A DNA stretch of 32,688 nucleotides from an uncultured Spartobacteria bacterium. Lineage in GTDB: Bacteria; Verrucomicrobiota; Verrucomicrobiia; Chthoniobacterales; UBA6821. The stretch is taken from contig CAIKFI010000088.1 of the NCBI GenBank assembly GCA_903826635.1, forward strand, positions 1 to 32,688, in the 5' to 3' direction. Numbering within the stretch: the stretch's first letter is position 1; each line of letters opens with the position of its first letter. Below, one piece after another: positions 21,104 to 29,774 of the stretch. Below the pieces are notes generated by a model. That model ran no database searches. It worked only from the letters and a program-made list of their open reading frames with translations, and was not told where the DNA came from. Made by a program: the position numbers and the translations under genes.

Positions 21104-21970
21104 ATGAGCAAAATCTCCGGCCCAATTCGTCGAAAGTTTCTTCTTGTTTCGGCTCCTTCCCAAATGGCCTTGGCCCGAGGAGTTGAGATAGAGCAGGGTT
21201 ACATCATTCGGGAACGGGGTCAGGAGCTTAGGGTCCGCCGCGAGGGGGGGCGTCATTATCTTTCGGCAAGGGACCGGACGGGAAAGGAGGTGACAGGACA
21301 GGAAATCAAGATCACCAAGGGTCAATTCGAGAAACTCTGGCCCTTCACGCTGGGGCAGCGGATCAAGCGTCTGCGGCATATCATGAAATTGGGGCGGCTC
21401 AAAATGAAGATCGATGAGTTCACTGGTGAGCATGCACCCCTGCGAGTGGCAGAGATCTTTTTTCCCGATGCCGCTGCCTCGAAGGGGTACAAGAAGCCGG
21501 ACTTTCTCGGTGAGGAGATCTCGCGCCGAGAAGAGTATCAGACTGCGGAAATGGCGATTCACGGACCGCCGGAGCCATCCGGAATGTGCCAACTGGGCAT
21601 TCTTCCCTACACGTTTATCGATCGTCGACTGCATCTGCTCCTCATCACGAGTTCCTCGGGAAATCGATGGATTTTCCCCAAAGGTCGCCAGGAACCGGAT
21701 ATGACCCCTCACGAAGTGGCCGTGATGGAAGCCGTTGAGGAGGCCGGGGTGCTGGGAACTCTCCGCCAGGATCTTCGGACCCGCTGCCAGATGGCAGACG
21801 GTCGCCATCTGCAACTTTATGCCATGAAGATTTCAAAATTACTCAAAAGTTGGCCCGAAGCCAATGTCCGCCGCCGCCGGCTTTTCCCACTCAGTGATGC
21901 CTTGGAAATGATCGGTGATCCGGGGCTCGCCAAAGCTGTCAGACGTTTGGCCGTCACGATCAACAAATAA
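21104..21970 (+). CDS. CYTH-Nudix fusion protein with degenerate motifs
   Basis: This 288-residue protein seems to join two phosphate-handling folds. Residues about 5-152 follow the pattern of a CYTH (triphosphate tunnel) domain: a first strand ending KFLLV, EQGYII, LRVRRE, HYLSARD, IKRLRH, KIDEFTG, LRVAEIFF, and the closing PDFLGEEISRREEYQ. The hallmark ExExK is PIRRK (7-11), losing both glutamates, and other tunnel acids are replaced (K102, F119). Residues about 160-285 form a Nudix domain with WIFPKG and a box starting at G194. The catalytic E209, E212 and E213 remain, but the first Glu is M200 and the Arg is M208. Known relatives of each domain act on inorganic polyphosphates, nucleotides or dinucleoside/inositol polyphosphates. 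The substrate is unknown. It stands alone, divergent from tRNA-His. Confidence 0.78.
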   Translation: MSKISGPIRRKFLLVSAPSQMALARGVEIEQGYIIRERGQELRVRREGGRHYLSARDRTGKEVTGQEIKITKGQFEKLWPFTLGQRIKRLRHIMKLGRLKMKIDEFTGEHAPLRVAEIFFPDAAASKGYKKPDFLGEEISRREEYQTAEMAIHGPPEPSGMCQLGILPYTFIDRRLHLLLITSSSGNRWIFPKGRQEPDMTPHEVAVMEAVEEAGVLGTLRQDLRTRCQMADGRHLQLYAMKISKLLKSWPEANVRRRRLFPLSDALEMIGDPGLAKAVRRLAVTINK

Positions 21971-22157
21971 GGATGGCGATCATAAGGCGAAGAAGTGAAG
22001 GGGACGGGGTTGATATGGATTTTTTCAAGGACCGGTGGCTTGCGACCCGTTACCTAAAACGACTTCCTCACGCTTGCTTTCATTCCCATACCCAATTAAT
22101 CAGAGAGGCTATCTTTTTTACTTTTCAGCCCTCACCATCACAGAAGTCCTGACCCTT

Positions 22158-22163
22158 CATAAT
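22158..22163 (+). promoter_or_regulatory. Candidate -10 element of the PpiD-like gene
   Basis: CATAAT (5/6 match) lies 13 bases before the ATG at 22177, which would give a leader of only about 6 bases. No good -35 hexamer is found at 16-18 bases upstream. The preceding 190 bases hold no other gene. Confidence 0.25.
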
Positions 22164-22176
22164 CTCTCCCTCACCG

Positions 22177-23697
22177 ATGCTTACCGTTTTCCGCCGCCAC
22201 CAACAGATTCTCATGCTGGTAATCGCCATCATGACCATTATTGCCTTCATCTGGCTCTATAACCGGACGAACCTCACCCAAGTCGGTAGCAACGATGTGG
22301 CCAGGATTTATGGACAGGTCGTCCAGCGCGCTGAGATCGACCGTCAGGCTCGCGGTTATCAATTGGCGATGGCCCTTGGCCTCACGGATTTTGTTCGGGA
22401 TCTTGGAGGTCTGGGTGAGAATGAGGAGTCTTCCGCAAGCGACTTCATCCTGAATTTGTTGATCATCCAGCATCAGGCTCCGGAACTTGGTATCCGTCCC
22501 TCGGATGAGGCGGTCGCTGAGGTCATCAAGTCCCTCCCCTTACTCCAGACTAACGGAGCCTTTGACCCGGCCAAATACTCCCGCTTCCTTCAGGAACAGC
22601 TGGTTCCCCGTGGATTCACGGAGCGCCAAATGGAGGACACTGTCAGGGATTCCCTGCGCGTGAAAATGATTCGCTCCGTTGTGACGTCTCCCATCGCCGT
22701 CGGGGAAAGTCAGGTTCGTGAGGCGGCAAGAATCTATCAGGCAGTCGACGCGCAAATCCTAAGGTTTGATCGCTCTGCCTTTGAGAAAAGCGCTGCACCC
22801 ACCAAAGAGGAGATCTCGGCCTTTTATGAAAAGAACAAGGCTGGCCTGAGATCCAATGAGTCGAGGTCAATTTCCTACCTTCTCTTCACCCTGCCCGAAA
22901 CCCAGCAAAAACTTGTTGGAAAGGATCATGCAGCCGCCCTGCAGAAACTCGCCGATCAGGCCGTGGAAACCCTCAAGTCGATCCGTCAGAGCCTTGCCAA
23001 GGGCATGGATCTGTCGAAAGCCGCCGAAGCTGTGGCCCTCCATGCTCAAAAAGCCCAGAACCTTCAGAGCGATGGCTCCCAGAATGGAAAACCCTCGGGA
23101 TTGCCAGAGGTCCTTGTCGCTGCCACCTACCGGTTGCAGAAAACCGGGGAACTCTCCGAGATTATACAGGATGGGAATTCCTTTTACGCCCTGATGGTTG
23201 ACGGGGTGGCACCGGCGCGACAACTCGAATTCACCGAGGTGGCGGATAAGATCGGCAGCCTGATTTCTCAGCAAAAAGCTGCTTCAATCGCCTCGGATGC
23301 CGCGACAAAGTCCCTTGATAAGATCCGGGCCGCAATGGTGGCGGGAAAATCATTTTCCGTAGCGGCCAAAGAGGCGGGAGTCAAGACGCAGGTTCTCTCT
23401 GGAGTCGTTCCGGCCGATGAGAAGAACAGCGCAGAGACTCGTGCCCTCGTATCGGCTACCCTTTCACTAAAAGCAGGGGAATTAGGATCCCTCCAGGGAG
23501 CTCCCTGGGGAAACTTTGCGATCTACCTTGAGAAGCGAGCACCGCTGAGCGATGCCCTTTGGAAAGAGCATCAACCCATCATCTCCAAGACCCTTCTCTC
23601 CAACGAGCAGAGCATGCTCTTCTTGGAATGGTTGCGTGCGGCGCGGGTTGGGGCGCAGGTCAAGATGCTTCCCGGAGCGGCAAAGGGAGGGGGCTAA
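22177..23697 (+). CDS. PpiD/SurA-like membrane-anchored foldase
   Basis: This 506-residue protein has one N-terminal membrane anchor (about 10-28, ILMLVIAIMTIIAFIWLY) with a large periplasmic part, the layout of PpiD. A SurA-type N-terminal chaperone region follows (about 85-200), with GIRPSDEAVAEVI and FTERQMEDTVRDSLRVKM. A parvulin-like region (about 230-350) is recognisable from YLLFTLPE, the helix with KGMDLSKAAEAVA, and LQKTGELSEIIQDGNSFYALMV split over about 320-341. It lacks the clear AxHIL signature, so peptidyl-prolyl isomerase activity is doubtful and a holdase role is more likely. No Shine-Dalgarno sequence is visible. It probably begins the TPR-metG-acyltransferase run. Confidence 0.82.
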   Translation: MLTVFRRHQQILMLVIAIMTIIAFIWLYNRTNLTQVGSNDVARIYGQVVQRAEIDRQARGYQLAMALGLTDFVRDLGGLGENEESSASDFILNLLIIQHQAPELGIRPSDEAVAEVIKSLPLLQTNGAFDPAKYSRFLQEQLVPRGFTERQMEDTVRDSLRVKMIRSVVTSPIAVGESQVREAARIYQAVDAQILRFDRSAFEKSAAPTKEEISAFYEKNKAGLRSNESRSISYLLFTLPETQQKLVGKDHAAALQKLADQAVETLKSIRQSLAKGMDLSKAAEAVALHAQKAQNLQSDGSQNGKPSGLPEVLVAATYRLQKTGELSEIIQDGNSFYALMVDGVAPARQLEFTEVADKIGSLISQQKAASIASDAATKSLDKIRAAMVAGKSFSVAAKEAGVKTQVLSGVVPADEKNSAETRALVSATLSLKAGELGSLQGAPWGNFAIYLEKRAPLSDALWKEHQPIISKTLLSNEQSMLFLEWLRAARVGAQVKMLPGAAKGGG

Positions 23698-23723
23698 CCG
23701 CCCCGTTCATCAAGCTTAAATCC

Positions 23724-24122
23724 ATGGCCGATCCCCGTCAGGTTTCGGAGGAAATCTCCAGACTTTTTGACGAGGCAAGCGGTGACCTTGCTGTTGGTGA
23801 TCTCGAAGCGGCGGTAGAAAAATACCGCCAGTGCATTCTCCTTGATTCTTCTTTCTTCGACGGGTGGCATGCCTTGGGGATGGCATTGATGAAAACAGGT
23901 CATTTTCTCGAGGCCATCGAGGCGGGACTTGTGGCGACCCGACTGTCTCCAAACGACCAACTCGCCTGGTCCAGCCTTTCCATGTTCTATGTCAGGAATA
24001 ACCAGATCGCCGAGGCTGAGTCCGCCGGCGTGAAGGCGCGTATTCTCTCCTGGGGAGGCAAGATTGCCAAAGAGGATCCGGAGGATGCACCGCCGATTTT
24101 CGAAGGAAAAACAACGATATGA
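23724..24122 (+). CDS. Small TPR-repeat protein
   Basis: This 132-residue protein carries about three tetratricopeptide repeats (roughly 12-45, 46-79 and 80-113), seen in LAVGDLEAAVEKYRQCILLD, WHALGMALMKTGHFLEAIEA and AWSSLSMFYVRNNQIAEAE. TPRs are protein-binding scaffolds; the partner is not evident. It has no signal peptide and is therefore probably cytoplasmic. The frame is open upstream into the PpiD-like gene, but the ATG at 23724 lies just after that gene's stop and starts the repeat-bearing part. Its stop overlaps the metG start (ATGA). Confidence 0.82.
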   Translation: MADPRQVSEEISRLFDEASGDLAVGDLEAAVEKYRQCILLDSSFFDGWHALGMALMKTGHFLEAIEAGLVATRLSPNDQLAWSSLSMFYVRNNQIAEAESAGVKARILSWGGKIAKEDPEDAPPIFEGKTTI

Positions 24123-25684
24123 AACCTTTCTTCATCACCACTGCGATCGATTATACCAATGCGCCGCCGCACATCGGACACGCCTATGAAAAAATCCTGG
24201 CGGACGTTCTCGCCCGATATCATCGCCTGCGCGGAAGGGAGGTCTTTTTCCTCACCGGGGTGGATCAGCATGGCCAGAAGGTGCAGCAGAGCGCGGAGCG
24301 GGAGGGGATTGCCCCGCAAGAGTTTGCAGATCGGATTTCGGAGTCCTTCCTTTCGCTCTGGAAGACACTCGGTATCTCCTACGATGCCTGGGCCGCCACG
24401 ACCGCCCCGCTGCACACGGAGTCTGTCCGTGCCATCCTCAGCAACCTTAAGGAGCGTGACTGGCTCTACAAGGCAACCTATAGCGGACACTACAGCATCC
24501 GTCAGGAGCAGTTTCTGACCGACAAGGAGCGGGGACCTGACGGAGAATTCGGTCCCGAGTGGGGGGAGGTGGTGCTTCTCGATGAGGAGAACTGGTATTT
24601 CCGTCTCTCGAAGTGCTCGGAGTGGCTTGCTGCTTTTCTGGAGGCTCATCCTGAATTCGTAAGCCCGGGCTTCCGCCATATCGAACTCAGCAATGCCGCC
24701 AGCAAGATCACAGGGGATCTCTGCATCTCACGCCCCAAGAGCCGTCTCTCTTGGGGAATCGAATTTCCGTTCGACCCGAACTTCGTCACCTATGTCTGGT
24801 TCGACGCGCTGATCAACTACATCAGCTTCGCTGGTTATGGCGGCAGTAGTGACCAGCGTGGGGAATTCAAGAGTCGCTGGCCCTGCGACCAGCATGTGAT
24901 TGGCAAGGATATCCTGATTCCAGCGCATGGGGTCTATTGGCCCTGCATGCTCCACGCCATGGGATTTTCCGATAATGAGATGCCTAGGCTTTTGGTGCAT
25001 GGCTTCTGGAGCCTGAAGGGGGAAAAGGTGAGCAAGAGTACCGGAAATGTGGTCGATCCCGCTGCCCTGGCCGAAACCTATGGCCCCACGGCTCTGCGCT
25101 ACTACCTCATGAGGGATGCTGTGATGGGTCAGGATGCCGACTTCAGCGAGGAGAGGTTACTCCTCCGACACAATACGGAACTTGGCAACGGACTTGGGAA
25201 TCTCGTCAACCGCACCCTCAGCATGACCCGTCGTTACCGGGAGGGATCACCAAAACCGGTGACACTTACTGCTGATCTCGTCGCTCATTTGGAGTCCGAT
25301 ACCTCTTCCGTGAAGACCTTCATCACCCAGATGGATGCCGCCCAGATCCATTCCGGGATCGAGACCATGGTGGATCTGGTGAACCGGGCCAATGCCTTGG
25401 TCGATTCCTCCGCGCCTTGGAAGCTCGCCAAGGACCCGGAACAGCCCGACCGGCTGGACGCTGTCCTTGCAACGTTGATCCTCTCCGCACGCACTGCGGC
25501 GACGCTCCTTCAGCCTGTTGCCCCAGCTGCCGCCGCCGAGATTTTACGCCAGATCAGCCTTCAGCCTTTGTCCCTTCACGGGGAGGTGCTCATCGGTGAT
25601 CTGCCCGAGGAATACGTGTGCGGAGAACCATCCCCTGTCTTTCCCAGACTAGAGAAATCGGGAGTCGTGGATTCCCCCGCATGA
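24119..25684 (+). CDS. metG: Methionyl-tRNA synthetase, short form
   Basis: This 521-residue class I synthetase charges tRNA-Met. The HIGH motif is HIGH (18-21) in APPHIGHAYEK. The KMSKS loop reads KVSKS (303-307). The connective insertion YSGHYSIRQEQFL (121-133), followed by DGEFGPEWGEVV, lacks the CxxC knuckles of zinc-binding MetRS, so this is the zinc-free type. No C-terminal tRNA-binding (EMAP/Trbp111-like) domain is attached; the protein ends after the anticodon-binding helices. Its start overlaps the TPR stop, and its stop overlaps the acyltransferase start. A weak AAGGA lies about 11 bases upstream. Confidence 0.98.
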   Translation: MKPFFITTAIDYTNAPPHIGHAYEKILADVLARYHRLRGREVFFLTGVDQHGQKVQQSAEREGIAPQEFADRISESFLSLWKTLGISYDAWAATTAPLHTESVRAILSNLKERDWLYKATYSGHYSIRQEQFLTDKERGPDGEFGPEWGEVVLLDEENWYFRLSKCSEWLAAFLEAHPEFVSPGFRHIELSNAASKITGDLCISRPKSRLSWGIEFPFDPNFVTYVWFDALINYISFAGYGGSSDQRGEFKSRWPCDQHVIGKDILIPAHGVYWPCMLHAMGFSDNEMPRLLVHGFWSLKGEKVSKSTGNVVDPAALAETYGPTALRYYLMRDAVMGQDADFSEERLLLRHNTELGNGLGNLVNRTLSMTRRYREGSPKPVTLTADLVAHLESDTSSVKTFITQMDAAQIHSGIETMVDLVNRANALVDSSAPWKLAKDPEQPDRLDAVLATLILSARTAATLLQPVAPAAAAEILRQISLQPLSLHGEVLIGDLPEEYVCGEPSPVFPRLEKSGVVDSPA

Positions 25685-26703
25685 GCACTCCGGAGACGGT
25701 CGCCGCCCCGCGAGCCGTTGCCATGGGTGGCATTCCATTCTGGAAACGACTGCGCTACCGGATCGAGTATGCGGGACTTCGCTTTGCATCCGCCTTGATC
25801 TGTCTCCTACCTTGGCGATGGATTGCACCGCTGGCTGATTGTGTCGGATCGGTTTTCTTCACCTTCGACCGTCACCGCCGCGAGGTGACGCTGGCCAATC
25901 TGCACTCTGCGTTCGGAGAGCGTTACGAAGACGCGGAGTATCAGATGATCGGAAGAAAATCGTATGGAGTCTTTGCACGGACCGCCCTAGAGTTGCTCTG
26001 GTCTCCGAATCTCAGTAACGCGGCGCTGGACGAGATCATCACCACGGAGGGGCTGGATCCGATGCCGGGCCATGTTGCCGGGGGAAGGCCCGCTCTCTAC
26101 TTCTGCCTTCATGCTGGGAACTTTGAATGGTTGAGCCAGATCACCTGCCGGCATTTCGGAAATTTCCCTGTCATTGCCCAGAAACTCAAGAATCCCCTGA
26201 TCGGCCCACTCTTTGACTCGTGGCGCTCCGCACTGGGGCAGGAGATCATGCCACAGAAGGGGGCGATGCTTCGCACCATACGCCACCTCAAGGAAGGGGG
26301 CAAAATGGGGATGCTCATCGACCTGAATCTAAAGCCCAGCGAAGGACCGGTGGTGATCCGCCAGTTCGGCCGACTCCTCACCCCGGTGACACGACTGCCG
26401 GCTGAATTGGCGCTGCGCACCGGATCAGCATTGGTTCCCGTGGAATGCCTTCCGCGCCAGGATGGAGGTTACATCGTCCGGTATCTGCCAGAGTTGTCAA
26501 TTCCTGCGGGAAGCAATCCTGGAGAGATTGCCCAAGCATGCTGGGATGCTTTGGAACCGGGTCTTCACAAACATCCGGAACTCTGGCTTTGGAGTTACAA
26601 GCACTGGAGGTATCGTCCCGGGGGAGTTCAGGGTAAGGGATATCCTTTCTATGCAGGGGAGTATGGACCTTTTCAGGAATTGATCGACGGGGTGAAGGGG
26701 TAG
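25681..26703 (+). CDS. Lysophospholipid/lipid A acyltransferase (LpxL/HtrB family)
   Basis: This 340-residue membrane-associated enzyme is of the family that adds secondary acyl chains to lipid A. The N-terminal hydrophobic helix (about 32-62) anchors it. HAGNFE (144-149) is the catalytic HX4(D/E) motif. GGKMGMLIDLN (about 210-220) and LALRTGSALVPVECLP are the expected later blocks, and WLWSYKHWRYRP near the C-terminus is typical. The start is the ATG overlapping the metG stop (ATGA). The acyl donor and substrate cannot be told. Its presence suggests a lipopolysaccharide-like outer membrane. Confidence 0.87.
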   Translation: MSTPETVAAPRAVAMGGIPFWKRLRYRIEYAGLRFASALICLLPWRWIAPLADCVGSVFFTFDRHRREVTLANLHSAFGERYEDAEYQMIGRKSYGVFARTALELLWSPNLSNAALDEIITTEGLDPMPGHVAGGRPALYFCLHAGNFEWLSQITCRHFGNFPVIAQKLKNPLIGPLFDSWRSALGQEIMPQKGAMLRTIRHLKEGGKMGMLIDLNLKPSEGPVVIRQFGRLLTPVTRLPAELALRTGSALVPVECLPRQDGGYIVRYLPELSIPAGSNPGEIAQACWDALEPGLHKHPELWLWSYKHWRYRPGGVQGKGYPFYAGEYGPFQELIDGVKG

Positions 26704-26720
26704 AATTTACAAGGGATTAA

Positions 26721-26859
26721 GGGGATAAAAGGGATGGTTTTTGTGTGAGTAGTCGGTGAAAACACCTGTTGATTGGCCTTGTTGAGCCCCTGGTTTTAAA
26801 ACGGATTTCTGCGTAGAATTCGCTCCTTCCCACCGATCCTCTTCATTCCTTTTATCCCC
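26721..26859. repeat. Intergenic inverted-repeat element after the acyltransferase gene
   Basis: GGGGATAAAAGGGATG (26721-26736) is the reverse complement, with one mismatch, of CATTCCTTTTATCCCC (26844-26859). The spacer is 107 bases. Weaker similarity continues outward (TTTACAAGGGATTAA against GTTTACCCTTTTTAC). The spacer contains GGTG-AAAA-CACC. No coding sequence is seen. Arms and spacer are close in size to the element at 20771-20907, though the sequence differs. Confidence 0.6.
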
Positions 26860-26888
26860 GTGAGTTTACCCTTTTTACAGAAAATGGG

Positions 26889-26917
26889 ATGACAAGGGTT
26901 GCGACCGAGAGTATGGA
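26889..26917 (+). promoter_or_regulatory. Candidate promoter of the small lipoprotein gene
   Basis: ATGACA (26889-26894, 5/6 to the -35 consensus), a 17-base spacer, then TATGGA (26912-26917, 3/6). It ends 7 bases before the ATG at 26925, again placing the transcription start at the start codon. Confidence 0.35.
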
Positions 26918-26924
26918 TTTCCCT

Positions 26925-27122
26925 ATGAAAACTTTGTTGCTCCTTCCCCTGATTGTTGCACCCCTCCTGCTCTCCGGATGCAATACAGTGAAGGGACTCG
27001 GTGAGGATATCAGCGGTTCGGCAAGTTGGACCCAGGACAAGATCTCCGGAGCAGGTGACTCCTCGGTTAAGAAGTCAGATTCGGATTATGTCAATCCTCC
27101 CCAATTCCCCAAGAGTAACTAG
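26925..27122 (+). CDS. Small entericidin-like lipoprotein
   Basis: This 65-residue secreted lipoprotein has a clean signal sequence, MKTLLLLPLIVAPLLLSGC, with lipobox LSGC (Cys19). CNTVKGLGEDIS follows, which matches the start of mature entericidin A/B-type peptides (small cell-envelope lipoproteins linked to a stationary-phase toxin/antidote pair in enterics). The rest is polar and Ser/Lys-rich. It is longer than the usual entericidin, and no second, paired peptide is seen. The frame is open to an ATG at 26889, but the lipoprotein signal and the promoter-like sequence both favour 26925. The entericidin link is by resemblance only. Confidence 0.78.
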   Translation: MKTLLLLPLIVAPLLLSGCNTVKGLGEDISGSASWTQDKISGAGDSSVKKSDSDYVNPPQFPKSN

Positions 27123-27138
27123 CTGACTTGATCTTTCG

Positions 27139-27176
27139 GCGGGAATCATGCTCTTGGGCGAAAAAACCAATCCCGC
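27139..27176. terminator. Weak hairpin between convergent lipoprotein gene and hrpB
   Basis: GCGGGA (27139-27144) can pair with TCCCGC (27171-27176) across a 26-base loop, between the stops of two convergent genes. No T-run is present. This is a possible bidirectional transcript end. Confidence 0.22.
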
Positions 27177-27177
27177 A

Positions 27178-29748
27178 CTATTTCCAGAGATGTTTTGGGT
27201 AGCGGCGTGACAACTCCGGTTTGATTTTCGGATAGGTCTCTTTCCAGAAGGAGTTGAGATCGCGGGTTACCTGAATGGGCCGCCGGTTAGGCGCCAGGAT
27301 TTCGATGGTCACCTCGGCTTTTCCTCCCGCAAGTTTCGGCGCCGTTGATACACCGTAGAGATCTTGAATCAGGGCGCTCATGATGACTTGGCCGGTTGAC
27401 TTGTAGAGCAGGCGGGCCTTGCGCCCCCCGGGAAGTTCGTGACGCTCTGGGGCAAGGCGATCGAGTGCCGAGCGTTGGGCTGGAGTCAGGAGGGATTGGA
27501 GAGCAGGAAGCGCCGGTTTGTCCTTCACCTCACGGTAGCCCACGGCACCTTGGCACCACTCCTCGAGCGCGAGTTGGCGTTCGGTTTCATCAAAGGAGGG
27601 AAGTTCGAGTTCGGGGTGGTGATGAGCCAACCACTGAACACGTTGTATCCACTCCTCGGTCTCTTCCTTCCACGTGGGGAGGGGAAGATCTCCCTCCGCC
27701 AGAGCAGCGGCCAAGACCCTGGAGGCTTCCCCGCATGGTTGCGCGTCGCGGTGGACTGATTCCAGCGTGAGGTCACGGAACATTTTCTCGGTCCGTTTCA
27801 CAACGCGGTTGGTCGATGTGTCGAAGAAGTAGTCATTCCGATCCGTGAAGTCTTCAGGAAAGATCTCCCTGAGCATCTGCTCGTCGATGGCAGTGGCCAT
27901 CGAGAGTTGCACCCGGACATCACCGCTACCCTGGCCGATCTCACTGATTTCCGAGGCGACAAGGAGTCGGCTCTCCGAGGCTGCGCTCTCCTTGGCAAGC
28001 AGGCCCCGGCGTCCGTGAACGATATCGCAAAGATTTGTTCCTGCGCCTTTCCTTCGGGCCACCTGGTCGGCGAACCCCGCAAGGATGCATTTAGCGAGGG
28101 CCTCGTCAGGCGCGGCAGGCGCATCGATATCGAGCCCTTGAGCTTCTGCAAGGCTTAGAAATTGATCGTAGACTCGCCCGGTCTGTCGGGCTGCATCTCC
28201 ATGGACGGCAAGCTGACGGCAACGGTCTGCACGGAAATCGTTCCTCTCCGCCCAGCGAAAGGCCCGGGCCATCACCAGAAAGTCGGATCCGCCGCCACCG
28301 AAGAGATCCTGACGCTCCTCCTCGGTCTTTCGATCGGTGCGCATGAGAAGAGGTCGCGACTGGGTGAGTGCGGCCATCAGTGCGGCCTGTCTGACGCAGC
28401 CGAATTCCTGCGCGGCAATCAGCATCCGCGCATAACGGGGGTGGGTTGGGAAGGCCATCATTCTCCGACCAAGCGGTGTGATCTCCCCGTCATGGTCCAG
28501 GGCGCCAAGATCCCTAAGGAGTGTTTCCGCACGGGTGACAGCCTGTGATTGAGGTGCATCCAGCCAACGGATTGCTTCCATTGAGGCGAAGCCGGCGGCT
28601 TTCAGGGTGAGAAGAACCTCGCAGAGATCGACACGATGGATCTCGGGAGCCTCGCGCGGGATTCTTCGGGCATGTTCCCTCTCGGTCCAGAGTCGGAGAC
28701 AGACCCCCGGAGCCGTCCGCCCGGCCCGGCCCGCCCTCTGGTCTGAAGATGCCCGGCTGATCTTTTCAATGAGCAGGGTGTTGATACCCCGGCGGGGGTC
28801 GAAGCAGGCCATGCGTGCCAATCCGCTGTCGATCACCGCGGTCACGCCGTCAATGGTGAGGGATGTCTCCGCGACATTGGTGGAGACAATCACCTTGCGA
28901 CTCCCTCCAGGAGCCACCGCAGCATCCTGATCAACCGGGGTCAACTCTCCGTGAAGCGGCATGATGGCAATGTTATTGGGAAGGCGGACCCTGAGGGTCG
29001 AGATGGTTCGGGCGATCTCATAGGCGCCCGGCATGAAGATCAGAAGATTGCCGGGCGTCTTGGGAAGCATCGAGGCGGCGGCCTCGGCGGCCAGATCCCA
29101 GGGCTTTTCGTCACCGGGCTCCCGTGTCAGGTATTCGATCTTCACGGGGTGGGTGCGGCCACCGGATCGGAGAACAGTGCATGGCTCGAGGTATTCGGCC
29201 AGTGATGTGGTGTCGAGTGTGGCCGACATGACGATGATCTTTAGATCCGGTCGGCGTGTGGCCTGCAACTCCAGGGCTTGGGCCAGCGAGATGTCACTGT
29301 AAAGATGCCTTTCATGGAACTCATCGAAGAGCAGTGCACTGACCCCTTTGAGGTCGGGATCACCGAGCATCTGACGGACAAGAATTCCCTCCGTGACAAA
29401 AAGGAGGCGTGTCGCCGGGCTGGAGGCATCGTCCAATCGGATCCTATACCCCACTTCGTCACCGACCTTTCCACCACGCTCGTGAGCAACCCTAGCTGCC
29501 AGCATCCGGGCGGCTAGGCGGCGCGGTTGGAGGATGATTGCCCGGCCATTCCCAAGAATGCCGGCATCCAGAAGCATCTGCGGGATCTGGGTGGATTTTC
29601 CGGAACCGGTCGGGGCCTCCACGATCAGCCGGTTCCCCGAGTATAATTCTGAGACGATTCCCTCCCTAAGTTCCTCGATGGGGAGATCGGTGATTCGGGG
29701 TGGGGAAGGCACGTTCTTGAGGGGAGATGTGTTCGGTTCTGGCAACAT
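27178..29748 (-). CDS. hrpB: ATP-dependent helicase HrpB (DEAH family)
   Basis: This 856-residue superfamily 2 helicase is of the HrpB type, with an RNA-helicase-like core and a dedicated HrpB C-terminal domain. Visible are Walker A APTGSGKS (45-52), motif II DEFHER (142-147; HrpB uses DEFH rather than DEAH), motif III MSATLD, the strand-entry block VSTNVAETSLTIDG and motif VI DQRAGRAGR. The C-terminal part ends with GQVIMSALIQDLYGV and ITRDLNSFWK-like elements typical of HrpB. The cellular role in most bacteria is not well defined. The start ATG (29746-29748) is only 26 bases from the divergent upstream start chosen for the next gene. Confidence 0.96.
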   Translation of the reverse strand: MLPEPNTSPLKNVPSPPRITDLPIEELREGIVSELYSGNRLIVEAPTGSGKSTQIPQMLLDAGILGNGRAIILQPRRLAARMLAARVAHERGGKVGDEVGYRIRLDDASSPATRLLFVTEGILVRQMLGDPDLKGVSALLFDEFHERHLYSDISLAQALELQATRRPDLKIIVMSATLDTTSLAEYLEPCTVLRSGGRTHPVKIEYLTREPGDEKPWDLAAEAAASMLPKTPGNLLIFMPGAYEIARTISTLRVRLPNNIAIMPLHGELTPVDQDAAVAPGGSRKVIVSTNVAETSLTIDGVTAVIDSGLARMACFDPRRGINTLLIEKISRASSDQRAGRAGRTAPGVCLRLWTEREHARRIPREAPEIHRVDLCEVLLTLKAAGFASMEAIRWLDAPQSQAVTRAETLLRDLGALDHDGEITPLGRRMMAFPTHPRYARMLIAAQEFGCVRQAALMAALTQSRPLLMRTDRKTEEERQDLFGGGGSDFLVMARAFRWAERNDFRADRCRQLAVHGDAARQTGRVYDQFLSLAEAQGLDIDAPAAPDEALAKCILAGFADQVARRKGAGTNLCDIVHGRRGLLAKESAASESRLLVASEISEIGQGSGDVRVQLSMATAIDEQMLREIFPEDFTDRNDYFFDTSTNRVVKRTEKMFRDLTLESVHRDAQPCGEASRVLAAALAEGDLPLPTWKEETEEWIQRVQWLAHHHPELELPSFDETERQLALEEWCQGAVGYREVKDKPALPALQSLLTPAQRSALDRLAPERHELPGGRKARLLYKSTGQVIMSALIQDLYGVSTAPKLAGGKAEVTIEILAPNRRPIQVTRDLNSFWKETYPKIKPELSRRYPKHLWK

Positions 29749-29774
29749 GAAGGAAACCTGTGTAACTGTTAATC

